This document shows, piece after piece, positions 35,611 to 35,674 of a stretch of DNA of 35,674 nt. Location: positions 1 through 35,674 of the forward strand of contig JAHFTH010000004.1 of the NCBI GenBank assembly GCA_023269445.1, written 5' to 3'. The notes under the pieces were generated by a model. The model was not told the origin of the DNA, did no database searches, and saw nothing but the letters and a program-made list of their open reading frames with translations. Positions within the stretch are counted from its first letter, which is position 1, and every line of letters starts with the position of its first letter. The DNA comes from Lacunisphaera sp. GTDB lineage: Bacteria; Verrucomicrobiota; Verrucomicrobiia; Opitutales; Opitutaceae. The position numbers and the translations under genes were made by a program.

Positions 35611-35674
35611 TCATGTCAACTCCATCGAGGCCATGAACAAAAGCTTGAACGCCTCTTTGGCGGAGACACGCTTC
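35611..35674 (-). CDS. 3' end of a minus-strand gene, probably upstream pil gene
   Basis: On the minus strand an open frame enters from the window edge and ends '...KRVSAKEAFKLLFMASMELT' followed by TGA. It lies 46 bp before pilC. In many genomes pilB or pilT precedes pilC, and a 'VS.KEA' stretch is usual near their ends, but only about 20 residues are visible. Confidence 0.4.
   Translation of the reverse strand, partial: KRVSAKEAFKLLFMASMELT

Overview
The window reads as chromosomal DNA of a GC-rich verrucomicrobium, most likely of the Opitutaceae type. The grounds are two PEP-CTERM proteins with a 'VPEPS(T/A)YGA' sorting tail, a three-subunit type-B succinate dehydrogenase, and the mix of pilus, metal-efflux and DUF-type genes. 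This placement is inference from gene content; no rRNA is present.

Region by region. (1) 1-2661: the 3' part of a MocR-like aminotransferase regulator, a DJ-1/PfpI amidotransferase-like gene coupled to it by ATGA, a REP-like palindrome, and an EamA/DMT permease. (2) 2684-10257: a heavy-metal resistance island. On the minus strand lies an anti-sigma / periplasmic metal sensor / ECF sigma operon in the same order as cnrYXH. Divergent from it are two small secreted Cys-rich proteins, a CusB-like adaptor with an N-terminal metal-binding domain and a C-terminal DUF3347-like domain, and a CusA-like RND pump. A lipoprotein gene follows. The 150-bp divergent intergenic region holds two inverted copies of one 30-bp motif that look like matched ECF promoters. 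No outer-membrane factor gene is present. (3) 10270-14449: gpsA and lysA, then a small membrane protein, a DUF4203-like membrane protein, a LEA14/WHy lipoprotein and a small secreted or membrane protein. (4) 14562-18025: sdhCAB (minus). (5) 18166-22344: a membrane-anchored TPR protein divergent from two tandem PEP-CTERM paralogues. (6) 22341-24810: an ANL/PaaK-like ligase, a Nudix hydrolase and a LysM protein (all minus). A terminator hairpin between the last two carries a Shine-Dalgarno-like GGAGG for the Nudix gene.

(7) 25027-28114: tRNA-Pro(TGG), followed by a compact integrative element of about 3.0 kb. The last 27 bp of the tRNA region are repeated exactly at 28088-28114 (attL/attR). Inside are a tyrosine recombinase, an AlpA/excisionase-like HTH gene overlapping it by ATGA, a second integrase-like protein with no catalytic domain, an unknown 133-aa protein, a hairpin-dense segment, and GGACAC repeats at both ends that look like arm-type recombinase sites. 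(8) 28139-35674: a TPR membrane protein, purU and carB (minus). Then comes an NtrC-type response regulator whose AAA+ domain has lost its catalytic motifs, next to pilC, and the last codons of another minus-strand gene at the window edge.

The most unusual features are the bidirectional ECF promoter pair controlling a CnrYXH-like/Cus-like hybrid system, the minimal tRNA-Pro element with its hairpin-rich segment, and the degenerate response regulator beside pilC. All calls come from reading sequence and motifs; no database search was run.
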